Below are positions 21,100-30,575 of a stretch of DNA of 64,000 nucleotides, in pieces (the first letter of the stretch is position 1; each line of letters starts with the position of its first letter). Under the pieces are notes generated by a model. It did no database searches, had not been told where the DNA came from, and saw only the letters and a list, made by a program, of their open reading frames with translations. Source of the stretch: Episyrphus balteatus (Eukaryota > Arthropoda > Insecta > Diptera > Syrphidae); NCBI RefSeq assembly GCF_945859705.1, contig NC_079134.1, positions 88,489,664-88,553,663 on the forward strand, read 5' to 3'. Both the position numbers and the translations under genes were made by a program.

Positions 21100-22030
21100 T
21101 TGGAGAGGTTCGAGCCCTATTCAAGAAATTGAGATACAATGAATCATCAACCAATGCAATACATTCATAAAACCTACCTTTCCAATTAGCAAGAGTAGTT
21201 GTACTAAGGTTTAGATTAAATCCGTGTGCATTTGCTATTTCATACCATTCTTAAACGGCGATAAATTCCTTCGGAATGCGAAGTCCATCATTTGCTTATG
21301 AAGATTTTTATTTGACCTTTGCATTACATACTTTTACTATATAATCGGCATTAAATTAAAGATTTTTTAGAAAATTCGTAGGGATACCTAATTCCACATG
21401 TATAGCGTAAATTGGTGTATAATTTGGAAGTTTAAATATTCGTTTAAAAAAGAAGCGTTGCACTACCTCAAATTCATCGAGATCTTGGTAACCAAAAACT
21501 TGACTGGTATAGCATAAGTTTATAGTAGCTTCAAAAACTCTAAATTTAGCTGAGATGCCTATGTACTTATTGCAGAAGATTTTGTTCCATATAAGATTTA
21601 TTGCAGTTTTCGCCGATAAGCATTTTTCCTTAACATGGGGCCGGAAATCTAGATTGCTACAAAATAGAACACCTAAATACTTAAATTGGTTAACCACCTC
21701 TATAGGTTCACGATCCAATGACCATGCTTCTAGCGGGTTTCTCCTTCGACAGGTGCTTTCAAAAATCATAATTTTTGATTTTGAGGTGTTTATATTCAGG
21801 TCCCATTTATCACAAAAAATTTTAAGTCTATTAATTTGTAATTGTAATGTGGTGGGGTTGTCCGACAAAACAACAAGATCGTCCGCATAAAGTAGTACCT
21901 TAATAAGTAGATTTCCGAATCTAACACCCCCAGGAAAATCACGGGAGATATCGTCAATGAAAAGGGCCAACATAATCGGGTTTTGGGGCACATCGCAATC
22001 GGTTTTAAAGAAGCTGGATATGGAGCTTCA
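21100..22030 (-). pseudogene. non-LTR-B reverse transcriptase, catalytic and C-terminal part
   Basis: The longest frame (21991-21356) has LFIDDISRDFPGGV, the catalytic LLYADDLVVLSD (both aspartates present), then LKIFCDKWDLNINTSKSKIM and a VVNQFKYLGVLF thumb block, and ends in an ELGIPTNFLKNL block. The upstream motif-B part (KTDCDVPQNPIMLALF) carries changes from the usual GVPQGS core: DVPQNP. After a stop at 21356 the same protein continues in another frame to about 21075 (LRIPKEFIAV..EWYEIANA, SMILVFVSKLY). The element is inactive through these breaks. Confidence 0.85.
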
Positions 22031-22717
22031 TTTTTCATTTTTCATTTATTTATTAAAATCAACTTAATTTTAAGATTTACATCTTATTTATAATTAAGTG
22101 CTAATTGAGGAAAATTACAAAAGGCATCTTCAATTAAATTTAAAAAATATAAATAAAAGTTAAAAAAGAATAATAGAAGCAATTTATAATATTTACATCC
22201 CCTAAAAATTACATGAACAAAGTTAATAGCAAAAGAAAATAAGTTAACAGAACAGCAGCAACATCAACAGCAATCATTAAACTGGGGCCCCATCTAGGAC
22301 ATAGAGTAATATAAAAATAAGTTTTTCTTAAATTTCCGTACTGTGTCCACATTTCTAACATGTGTAGGAAGGGAATTCCACAAACGAGCTCCATTAACAA
22401 GAAACTGTCGCTCGGACGTAAGGCATGAGAAGCGAGGAATAATGATTTGATTTGATCGTCTTGAAAGCGAGAACTGGAATGTATCATAAAGGTATGAAGG
22501 CTGGCGCGTACAGATAATTTTAAAGACCGTGACAAGAGTTCGAAATCTAAGTAGGTTGTCAAAGGAAATTCCATATATACTTCTAGAGTACTCGGAGATG
22601 TGATCGTAGCGTCTAAGACCAAAAATGTAGCGTGCGATATTATTAAAAATTACATTCATTTTCCTCTGACTGACACTGTCAAGCTTACAAAAAATTTCAC
22701 AACCGAATGTCAGAATG
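22031..22717 (-). mobile_element. non-LTR-C: 5'-truncated minus-strand copy inserted in non-LTR-B
   Basis: It is flanked by the 9-bp repeat GGAGCTTCA (22022-22030 and 22718-22726). On the minus strand it ends in an ATGAAAAATGAAAA-like A-rich tail next to the left TSD. Only the last ~690 bp of the source element are present, a typical 5' truncation of target-primed reverse transcription. Confidence 0.85.
22294..22717 (-). pseudogene. non-LTR-C ORF2 C-terminal fragment
   Basis: The frame starts upstream of NVIFNNIARYIFGLRRYDH and contains IIIPRFSCLTSERQFLVNGA and RLWNSLPTHVRNVDTVRKF before the natural stop near 22294. This is the conserved C-terminal domain seen in CR1-like non-LTR elements. 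It resembles the corresponding part of non-LTR-D (40274-40761) but is a different family. The C-terminal part is open; only the 5' end is missing. Confidence 0.8.
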
Positions 22718-22718
22718 G

Positions 22719-23036
22719 GAGCTTCAATTTGACACAGTAGCGCAAGTATTGGTGAGGAGAAGTTTATAGAGTCTTAAAAATTTCGTCGATATACCTAAAT
22801 TTGGGAATTTATAAATAAGTGAATTCCGGTTGATAGTATCAAATGCTGCCCTAAAATCAATGAAAAAGACATAAAGTTTTTGTTTGTTATCGATGAAACA
22901 TTTTGCTACATTGGAAAGTGCGAAGATTTGATCCACAGTTGAAGGACCATTAGGCTATTGATTATGTCGAAAAAAACAGGGCAATAAGGAACTAAGACGT
23001 TCACGGGTTTTTATTGCAGGAATCGTTCAATGGGTT
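22719..23036 (-). pseudogene. non-LTR-B reverse transcriptase, motif A region
   Basis: On the minus strand PSTVDQIFALSNVAKCF precedes VFFIDFRAAFDTINRNSLI (motif A with aspartate) and ISTKFLRLYKLL. An in-frame stop lies just upstream of PNGPSTVDQ. The frame ends at the non-LTR-C insertion and continues at 22021. Confidence 0.85.
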
Positions 23037-23041
23037 ATAAG

Positions 23042-24463
23042 AGAATATAAAACCGCGGAGTGCTATTAAATGAGAGGGTAGAAATTGAAGATAGGGGTGC
23101 AAAACCCCCCTTTTTGGTTTTTTCAATATATCTCGTAAACCGAGCAAAATTTTGATATATTGCACTCAAAACTTTTTGTAGAGAATTTAATTTCCTATTA
23201 GAATAATGTTTTTTAAAAATTGAAAACAAAAGTTTCCATACCACAACAGTCGAAACAATCATAAAAAAATATCAAAAAATTCGATTTTTTGAGTTTTTTT
23301 TGCTTTTTTAGTGGTACATTTTTTTTGGGTTGAGGAAGAAATAAACATTGCTCTAAAGAAAAAAAGAAGAATAAATTTCCTTCAAAATGCTGTGCTCACT
23401 AAATTTTTTCATTGATAATTAACCGAAGTATGGCCATTTGAATCTATCTTTTTTTCGCATTTTTAGTTTTACTCAAGTAAAACAGAAACATTTTGAGGGG
23501 AAAGTACGATAACCTAAGAACCGAGAATTGGTAATGAGATTTTGTAGAGGGGTTAAATACAATCATTGTTGACTATGGGAGGGGGGGTCTATCTCCCCCC
23601 GTTTTGGCGGGAGGGGAAATTTTCTAAAAAAAATACCTAAAATAAAAAAAAAATTATTAAAAAACAACGGCAACACTTACAGTTATGATTGATACTTTTT
23701 TCAAAAGCTAAGATTATACACTTAATAATAATTTTAAAATGAAATTTTTTTAATCAATAACCGATTTCAAAAAAAAAAATTTGGGAAAAAACGTTGAAAA
23801 ATAACATTGAATACAATCTTCACACAATCTGTGGTATTCAATACGACATTGATTGACAAAGTAAACTGCCTTAATTGATTTCTTATCAAATCATGAAAAT
23901 CATATGTTCATATGCCTTCTACTTTTTGATAAAATTGAAAAATAGAAAAACTACTTTCTTTATCTGACTCACTCGTTTATTTCCAAAAAACAATTAATTA
24001 AAAAAACTTCATTTTCAAATTATTATTAAGTGTATAATCTTAGCTTTTGAAAAAAGTATCAATCATAACTGTAAGTGTTGCCGTTGTTTTTTAATATTTT
24101 TTTTTTATTTTAGGTATTTTTTTAGAAAATGTCCCCTCACGCCATAGTCAACAATGACTGTATTTAACACCTCTCCAAAATCTCATTATCAATTTTCGGT
24201 TCTTAGGTTATCGTACTTTCCCCTCAAAATGATTCTGTTTTACTTGAGTAAAGGCTTAACTACATTGGCTCAAAAAGTGAAAAAGTACAAAAGTGAAAAT
24301 TTTCAAACGCATTTTTGTATAGTTTTTCGGGATGGAAAATTAAAACAAATGATGCAGGAAGCTTATTTTTTGGCCTAAAAAACACTTTGTATACTCTTTA
24401 TCACACAACGATAGCGATAGCCAGAAAAAAATTCTTTTCTTTTTGTACTTTTTCACCCACCTC
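23042..24463. mobile_element. composite insertion in non-LTR-B, ATAAG-flanked
   Basis: ATAAG at 23037-23041 and 24464-24468 flanks 1.4 kb of non-coding DNA, and excision rejoins the RT frame (ILYCRL..HW). The left 425 bp (23042-23467) carry short runs of C and T. The middle is a foldback (23468-24252). The right 210 bp contain the inverted words AGTGAAAAAGTACAAAA and TTTTTGTACTTTTTCAC. I cannot name the carrier element. Confidence 0.5.
23468..24252. mobile_element. foldback MITE with ~270-bp inverted arms
   Basis: The left arm (23468-about 23745) and right arm (about 23995-24252) are inverted copies. The ends are TTTACTCAAGTAAAAC and GTTTTACTTGAGTAAA, and internal matches include AAAGTACGATAACCTAAGAA and GCAACACTTACAGTTATGAT. 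The spacer is ~250 bp of AT-rich DNA with no coding. Confidence 0.8.
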
Positions 24464-24468
24464 ATAAG

Positions 24469-24495
24469 CCTGCAGTATAGAATTTGGGTAAATAT
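24469..24495 (-). pseudogene. non-LTR-B RT, 9-codon bridge piece
   Basis: The minus-strand codons IFTQILYC lie between Gypsy-1 and the composite insertion. They fit exactly between the LPCLRK end at 30576 and the HW..PAIKTRERLSSLL start at 23036, matching the expected RT order. Confidence 0.6.
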
Positions 24496-24661
24496 TGTAA
24501 CGATGAATTACTGAACTACTTTTAAGATAAAAGTCTGAACACACTACCTACTACTGCAAAGGTAGAAATGTGAACGGACCTTTAGTAATTAAGAAACTAT
24601 CCTCTGAACACATCCCAAAATATCCCACTAGACTGGAAGTATGAAGCGCCCCTCCTGGAAA

Positions 24662-24708
24662 GGAAGTTTCGAGAGGCAGGGACGAGAGCCTTCGGGGACA
24701 TTCTCGAG
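24662..24708 (+). promoter_or_regulatory. heat-shock-element-like motifs in Gypsy-1 U3
   Basis: GGAAGTTTCGAGAGG (24662-24676) has the alternating GAA-nn-TTC-nn-GA(G) pattern of a heat-shock factor site, and TTCTCGAG (24701-24708) is a second half-match. Both are within 65 bp upstream of the TATA box, the usual spacing in heat-inducible insect promoters. The same sites occur in the 3' LTR (about 30276-30322). Function is inference. Confidence 0.4.
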
Positions 24709-24722
24709 TCTCGGGGTTCCGG

Positions 24723-24730
24723 TATAAAAG
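24723..24730 (+). promoter_or_regulatory. TATA box of Gypsy-1 LTR
   Basis: TATAAAAG, repeated in the 3' LTR at 30337. A GC-richer stretch lies upstream and the R/U5 region with AATAAA words downstream. Confidence 0.7.
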
Positions 24731-24962
24731 GACAGTGTGGACACCGACCGGATACAGTTTAATCTTGAAAGTGAAAGAGTACAGTACAAAGTGAAATAAA
24801 GTGTTGCGAATTGTTAGTTGTAAATAAAGTGATTTAAAAGTGTATTTGTTTGAGCGAATAATAAAAGTAAATTGAGTTGAAATAAAGTGTGTTCTTATTC
24901 GAACGGAAATATAAGTGGAAATTATATAAGTTTTATTGTGAACCCGAAATAAAACATTACAT

Positions 24963-24980
24963 TGGTGTCAGAAAAGTGGA
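24963..24980 (+). promoter_or_regulatory. Gypsy-1 primer binding site, tRNA-Leu type
   Basis: TGGTGTCAGAAAAGTGGAA begins 2 nt after the LTR. The related copy at 36313 reads TGGTGTCAGAAGTGGGAT, closer to the complement of a tRNA-Leu 3' end. The extra A residues here are a small defect. Confidence 0.7.
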
Positions 24981-25106
24981 ATAAAACTTATTTATTTATG
25001 CGAATCAGATAATTTCGCGAATAAAAAGTGCGCGTGTGTTTTAACAATAAACAAAGTGTTAAACATTTTGAAATAAGTAAAAGTGCTCGCGTTTTGAAAA
25101 GTTAAA

Positions 25107-25763
25107 ATGGGTAAAACACTAAATCAGTTAAGTTTGACTGAGCTGAAGGCGGAATTAACTAAGCGAGGTCTTCCTACCGCTGGATCGAAAAATGATCTCA
25201 TTATTCGTCCACAGGATTATTTAACCCAGATAAAAGAAGATTTGGATACATTTCAATTCGAAGTTTAATTGATAGAAGAACGAGTAAGTACTAGTTCCGA
25301 TATGTCATCCATGATGGCTGTTCTCCTTGCAAAATTTGAAGAACAGAAAGATCAAATGGAACAACAACGTAAAGAACAAAAGGATGAACAGAAGAATCTT
25401 CTCGAACAAATTGAGACACAACGCAAAGAACAGAGAGAACAAATGGAACAACAACGCACAGAGCAAAAGAATGAACAGAAGAATCTTCTCGAAACCCAAA
25501 AGAACTTTCTAGATGAACAGAAAAACCTCATCGAAGGTAAGCTTGATGCTATCGAGAACAAGTTCGTTGCTCTTGATGCTTCCATCAAAGGTGTTGAAAA
25601 ACAATCTCAAGAAAAGTTCGAGAAAGTTGCAGAAAAACTCGAGAAAGTAGAAATAAAATTCGATGACAAATTGAAAGGAATGAAGTTAAAATGCAAAGTT
25701 TTACCGAAGAACTTGACAAGGTTCGAAACATTAAGGTGCGAGAAAGTTCTGATGAGTATTTAA
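25107..25763 (+). pseudogene. gag: Gypsy-1 gag N-part: SAP-like domain plus coiled coil, one stop
   Basis: The ATG at 25107 starts MGKTLNQLSLTELKAELTKR, a pattern typical of SAP DNA-binding motifs (SLTELKAELTKRGLPTAGSK). An in-frame TAA at 25266-25268 ends it after 53 codons. In the related copy at 36459 the same position reads GAAATGGTAGAAGAA without a stop, so the TAA is a defect. Downstream in the same frame is a ~150-residue coiled coil with tandem EQQRKEQKDEQKNLL-like repeats. A frameshift near 25690-25740 then leads to the capsid frame. The start is chosen by conservation in both copies. Confidence 0.7.
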
Positions 25764-26353
25764 AGAAGAAAGAAATGCATCCAGCAACATTTGATGGACA
25801 AAGTTCTTGGTCGATCTATAAGAAACAGTTTGAGGCAGCTGCCACAACAAATGGCTGGGATGAGGAAGACAAATGTATAGCGCTGACTCTTGCTCTTAGA
25901 GGTCCTGCTGCTGAGTTGTTACAAACTTTACCACCAGAAAAGAATGGTAACTTTGACGCTCTTGTCCAGGTCATTGAAAAACGCTTTGGAGATGGCCATA
26001 TGCAGGAAGTCTTCCGCGTCCAACTCAATACAAGAGCCCAGAAAAGAGGAGAAACTCTGCAACAACTTCAAGCAGATATTGAAAGGTTGGCTCATCTGGC
26101 ATATCCGACAGCAGGAGACGACATTATCAATCAGTTTGCGACAGAAGCCTTTGTACGTGCTGTATCTGATATAAATCTTCAGCGAGCAATTCGAACAGCT
26201 GGAAAACGTTCCCTTCCTGAAGCATTAGCGTTTGCACTGACTATGGAAGCAGCAGAACAGGCTTCTCAAGGCGTTCATCGGGTAAGAGAAGTTGCAGTGC
26301 AGCGCATTCCAAAGAAACCAGAGGGACGGAGCTGCTCGATGCTGGAACTGTAA
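25691..26353 (+). pseudogene. gag: Gypsy-1 gag, capsid part
   Basis: This open frame continues gag after the frameshift. It contains MHPATFDGQSSWSIYKKQF, then LALRGPAAELLQTLPPEK, FDALVQVIEKRFGD and RGETLQQLQADIERLAHLAY, the standard retrotransposon-gag capsid pattern (about residues 30-200). It assembles the particle and packages RNA. The frame ends just before the zinc knuckle, which lies in the next frame. The equivalent of Gypsy-1b lies at 41190-41690. Confidence 0.85.
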
Positions 26354-26501
26354 CAAGACAGGACATCTCCATCGGCAGTGCAGATTGCCACCAAGAAGAC
26401 CTACTTGCGAACACTGTGGAAACAGGAATATTGCCCAACAACAGGTAAGCGATACAACTAACACTCATGCTCATCTTGATTCCTATTCGGGAAACGAGTA
26501 A
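26292..26501 (+). pseudogene. gag: Gypsy-1 gag nucleocapsid zinc knuckle
   Basis: CWNCNKTGHLHRQC (26340-26381) is a canonical CX2CX4HX4C knuckle that binds the RNA, followed by a partial second one (CEHCGN). The frame is shifted relative to the capsid and runs out at 26501. The protease active-site region expected next is missing. Confidence 0.8.
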
Positions 26502-27591
26502 GAACCAACTTCGAGGGGCAGAAGCCCATAACACCAACAGCTACCGTCTGAAGACCGCCACAGGAGAAGCAGCAAGGGTATATGGTGAAGTTCGTCTTAC
26601 GATCCGTATGGCAGAACTAGAGTTTTCGCATGTGTTTTTGGTGGCAGATATATGTGACGAGTGCATCATTGGAATCAACTTCATGAAGGAGCATGGAATC
26701 ATTTTGGATATAGATAATCAAGTCCTGAAATACAGAAATGTGGAGATCCCAATGGTCTATGGCAACGAAAATTCAACAACAATTAGAACTGTCATCAAAG
26801 AAGACATGTGCCTGCCTCCTTCTTCAGAAGTTTTTGTGTGGACGAAACTAAAGGGGAATATTGGAAGCCATCGATACCTCATGGTTGAGCCAGAAGTTGA
26901 GCAAAGTTCCCAAAACGTCATCATCGGGAACACTCTTGTGGCACCAAAGAACAACATGGTACCTGTACGGATACTTAACATCAAACCGTACCCAATAAAG
27001 CTTAAGAAAGGAGAAGTTGTTGGGCAATGCGAATCTGTGTCCGCAATAACTAAGATCAACGAGACGGACACACGGATGACTATGAACTCGGAGAAACTAA
27101 AGACTCAAATTCTTAAATCAGACAACTTGAGTCAACATCAGCATAATGTTGCGGGAAGGCTTCTTCACGAATATGCTGATATCTTCTCTTCACCCAGCGG
27201 GCAGTACGGCCGAACACAACTGGTGCAGCATCGAATCAATACAGGGGATGCTAGGCTGATTCTTCAACCAGCAAGACGTCTCCCCTTGGCCAAACAAGGT
27301 GAAGTTGAAGAAATGATATCGACAATGAAGAAAGATGGGCTGAACGAAAATTCCAAAAGCCCTTGGGCATCACCGGTAGTTATCGTCAAAAAGAAAGATG
27401 GAAGCACTCGATTTTGTGTCGACTACCGCAGGCTGAATAATGTGACGAAGAAAGACAGCTACCCACTGCCAAGAATCAGCGATACTCTAGATGCAATGGA
27501 AGGAGCACAATGGTTTTCGACTTTGGACTTGAAGAGTGGCTACTGGCAGGTAGAAATCCATCCAGAAGATCAAGAAAAGTTGACACTGTGA
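26467..27591 (+). pseudogene. pol: Gypsy-1 pol: protease remnant and RT N-terminal half
   Basis: The frame begins in a protease whose DTGA active site has been lost (join near 26515-26545); the later flap and helix block AELEFSHVFLVADICDECII is intact. RT follows with SPWASPVVIVKKKDGSTRFC and WFSTLDLKSGYWQVEIHPED (motif A). The frame ends after EDQEKLTL because about 0.3 kb encoding motif B, YLDD and the palm end is missing. The join at about 27575-27590 goes directly into the RT connection (VDTVKNWPTPQDK), with short sequence overlap suggesting a microhomology deletion. Confidence 0.85.
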
Positions 27592-29112
27592 AGAACTGGC
27601 CGACCCCTCAGGACAAGCATCAACTTCGGAGTTTCCTCGGTCTGGCAACGTACTATCGACGATTTGTGAAGGATTTTGGGAGAATCGCCAAAAGCTTGCA
27701 CCAACTTACGGAGAAGGGTAAACCCTTTAAATGGTCAGGTGAGTGTGAGAAAAGCTTTCAGGAACTGAAGCTGCGTTTATGTGAAGCTCCTGTGCTGGCC
27801 TATCCGACTCCAGGCAAACAATTCATCATTGACGCAGATGCAAGTAATGTTGGAGTTGGTGCTGTTTTATCGCAAGTTCATGACGGAGAAGAAAAGGTCG
27901 TTGCCTATTTCGGCAAGGTACTCTCGAAACAAGAAAGAAACTATTGCGTGACCAGAAGGGAACTTCTAGCTCTAGTATTGGCAACAAAGCACTTCCATAA
28001 GTACATCTATGGACAGAAGTTCCTTCTTCGCACAGATCATGGTGCACTAAATTGGCTTTTGAACTTCAAAAATCCAGAGGGTCAAGTAGCAAGATGGATC
28101 GAGATACTTCAGACGTATCAATGTCAGATTCAACATCGAAGAGGAAAGCTGCATTCAAATGCAGACGCATTATCTCGGCGCCCGTGCAAGCAAGACTGCA
28201 AGCATTGCACACGACTAGAAGAAAAGGAAGTTGTCGCTGTTAGAAGAACGAGAGCTGATCCCATTTGCGGCTGGAGTAATGAAGAACTCAGAATGGCCCA
28301 ACAGGAAGATTCGGACATCGAACCCATCCTTGCATGGAAGGAACATCAAGAGAAACCAGAATGGGCCGACATCTCCGACCGAAGCCCCACTCTAAAAGCA
28401 TATTGGGCACAATGGGACTCACTTCATGTGCAAGAAGGGCTACTCAGGCGTAAGTGGGAATCCGCAGATGGTAAATCCTATGTAATGCAGCTAGTCGTAC
28501 CTCAGTCAAAGGTAAATGATGTTCTCCGAGAGATGCACGGTGGAACTTCTGGAGGCCATTTAGGCATCAACAAGACGCTGGAAAAGCTACGACAGCAATT
28601 CTACTGGTTACGTATGAGAGAAGACGTTGAAAAGTGGTACCGAAAATGTGATACTTGTGCCGCTAGCAAAGGACCAGCTAGAAAAATCCAAAGCAAAATG
28701 CAGCAGTACAATGTGGGTGCACCTTTTGAGAGAATTGCAAACGGAAATCGATACATCCTTGTAGTGATGGACTACTTCAGCAAATGGCCTGAGGCATTTG
28801 CTATTCCAAACCGGGAAACCAAAACAGTTGTGGATAAGATTGTCTTTCATTGGGTAAGCAGGTTCAGAGTACCCATGGAACTTCATTCCGACCAAGGAAG
28901 GAACTTCGAATCTAAGATTTTTCAAGAGGTTTGCTCACTCCTTGGCATCAAGAAGACGCGAACAACACCGCTTCATCCACAATCTGATGGGATGGTTGAG
29001 CGATTTAACAGGACACTTAAGGAACACCTGTCGAAAGTAGTCAATGATAATCAACGAGACTGGGACCGACATATTCCATTATTCTTGATGGCTTATAGAA
29101 GTGCAACACATA
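27592..29112 (+). pseudogene. pol: Gypsy-1 pol: RNase H and integrase
   Basis: The open frame runs from before the RT deletion join to 29210. RNase H shows FIIDADASNVGVGAVLSQ, RRELLALVLATKHFHKYIYG, LRTDHGALNWL and NADALSRRPC. The integrase HHCC domain follows with HGGTSGGHLGINKTLEKL and CDTCAASKG. The core has VVMDYFSKWPEAFA, HSDQGRNFESKIF (second D) and VERFNRTLKEHL (E). Just before NGNRYILVV about 15 residues with the first catalytic aspartate are missing (FERIANGN join). A MITE interrupts at 29113. Confidence 0.88.
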
Positions 29113-29640
29113 AGGGGTACTCACGATTTGATGCAACTGGTCTTGTATCATTGCAAAAGTGCAAAAGTGTAAAATCTTACAACACTACAACAACAAAATA
29201 TACGGATTAAAATTTTACAACAGTCTTGCACTTTTGCTATACCCTAGACCTATTGCAAAATAAAAATACAATAGAGTAAAATTATTTTTGACAGATGGCA
29301 GCTCACCGTCGCGTCGCCCATGATAAACAGTTTGTCTTTTTTATTCTGTTTATTATGGTTGTCGGCTTGTCGGTACTCATGTCCCGTAATTTAGTTTCTT
29401 TTGATGTAAAATAATTTGTGAAAATTAATTAACCCGAACAAAACAAAGAATTAAATTATAAAAAAATGGAAAAAAGAAGAAGCAACAGTGAAGGAACAAC
29501 CCCGTTAAAAAAAACATCATGGATTTCATTCATGTTTCAATATTTACTATAGATAAGAAAAGGGGCGTTCACGATCTATTGTAAAAAAATTAAATTTTAC
29601 ATTTTTACTAGGCCTGTTGCACCAGATCGTGAATACCCCT
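29113..29640. mobile_element. MITE in Gypsy-1 integrase (AGGGGTAYTCACG ends)
   Basis: The ends AGGGGTACTCACGATTTGAT and the inverse of ATCGTGAATACCCCT are inverted, and a 3-bp ATA flanks them (29110-29112, 29641-29643). Excision restores the integrase frame across THSSTGHTPSE. It is 528 bp. It contains an inverted pair of GCAAAAGTGCAA / TTGCACTTTTGC words near the left end and a short ATG-led frame at 29466. The 3-bp TSD and G-rich ends fit a PIF/Harbinger-type MITE. Confidence 0.85.
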
Positions 29641-29643
29641 ATA

Positions 29644-30098
29644 GTTCTACTGGACATACACCATCGGAAGTCCTATTTGGCTCAACAATACGCCTGCCAA
29701 GTGAGATTAAATTTGGATGTGTTCCAAACGAGCCACATGAAATGGATGAGTACGTAGATAACCTGAAAGGAACACTGGTTGACATTCACCAACGGACAAG
29801 GACAAATATAAAAGCGTCTAGTGACAGGATGAAAACAAGATATGACGCACGAGCGACAGCAACAGGGTTTCAAGAAGGAGAACTTGTGTGGTTTTACAAT
29901 CCCCACCGACAAAAAGGACTATCACCGAAGCTACAACAAAACTGGGAAGGCCCTTACACAGTAAGAATCAGAATTAACGACGTGGTTTACCGTATACAAA
30001 GAGGGGTAAGAGGCAAACTAAAGGTAGTTCATTGTGACCGTTTACATCGTTATAATGGTGAAAGAAGCAATGGAGTTGTTCGGGACGAACAATCGTAA
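29644..30098 (+). pseudogene. pol: Gypsy-1 integrase C-terminal part
   Basis: After the MITE the frame continues HTPSEVLFGSTIRLPSEIKF, then a helical linker, VWFYNPHRQKGLSPKLQQNW and GPYTVRIRINDVVYRIQR, the GPY/F module that ends gypsy integrases and helps choose the target. The stop at 30096-30098 lies directly before the PPT, so there is no third ORF. Confidence 0.88.
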
Positions 30099-30109
30099 GA
30101 GGGGGGCAA
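30097..30109 (+). promoter_or_regulatory. Gypsy-1 polypurine tract
   Basis: AAGAGGGGGGCAA directly before the 3' LTR, the primer site for plus-strand DNA synthesis. Confidence 0.85.
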
Positions 30110-30575
30110 TGTAACGATGAATTACTGAACTACTTTTAAGATGAAAGTCTGAACACAGTACCTACTAATGCAAAGGTAGAAATGTGAACGGACCTTTAGT
30201 AATTAAGAAACTACCCTCTGAACACATCCCAAAATATCCCACTAGACTGGAAGTATGAAGCGCCCCTCCTGGAAAGGAAGTTTCGAGAGGCAGGGACGAG
30301 AGCCTTCGGGGACATTCTCGAGTCTCGGGGTTCCGGTATAAAAGGACAGTGTGGACACCGACCGGATACAGTTTAATCTTGAAAGCGAAAGAGTACAGTA
30401 CAAAGTTAAATAAAGTGTTGCGAATTGTTAGTAGTAAATAAAGTGATTTAAAAGTGTGTTTGTTTGATCGAATAATAAAAGTAAATTGAGTTGAAATAAA
30501 GTGTGTTCTTATTCGAACGGAAATATAAGTGGAAATTATATAAGTTTTATTGTGAACCCGAAATAAAACATTACA
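30110..30575 (+). repeat. Gypsy-1 3' LTR
   Basis: 466 bp and collinear with 24496-24961; about nine substitutions by eye and no indels. Confidence 0.95.

Larger units (their letters stand above)
24496..24961 (+). repeat. Gypsy-1 5' LTR
   Basis: 466 bp, TG...CA ends. It contains heat-shock-element-like motifs (24662-24676, 24701-24708), a TATA box (24723-24730) and AATAAA-type signals further on. It is nearly identical to 30110-30575. Confidence 0.95.
24496..30575 (+). mobile_element. Gypsy-1: Ty3/gypsy LTR retrotransposon, internally deleted
   Basis: Two 466-bp LTRs (TGTAACG...CATTACA) differ at about nine positions by eye (~98% identical). The 4-bp repeat ATAT flanks the element (24492-24495 and 30576-30579). 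The order is LTR, tRNA-Leu-type PBS, gag with a SAP-like start and coiled coil, capsid, zinc knuckle, protease remnant, RT N-part, RNase H, integrase, PPT, LTR. There is no env. The protease active site, the RT palm with the YxDD motif, and the first integrase aspartate are deleted, and gag has a stop and frameshifts. A 528-bp MITE sits in integrase. Confidence 0.93.

Noticed and set aside
24253..24470. GGCTTA...TAAGCC ends suggesting a separate 218-bp MITE
   Set aside because: The TAAG part of the right end belongs to the ATAAG duplication of the larger insertion, so these are not independent termini.
25305..25588. Several overlapping open frames on both strands opposite the gag coiled coil
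   Set aside because: They are shadows of a repeat-built GAACAAAAG-type coding sequence.
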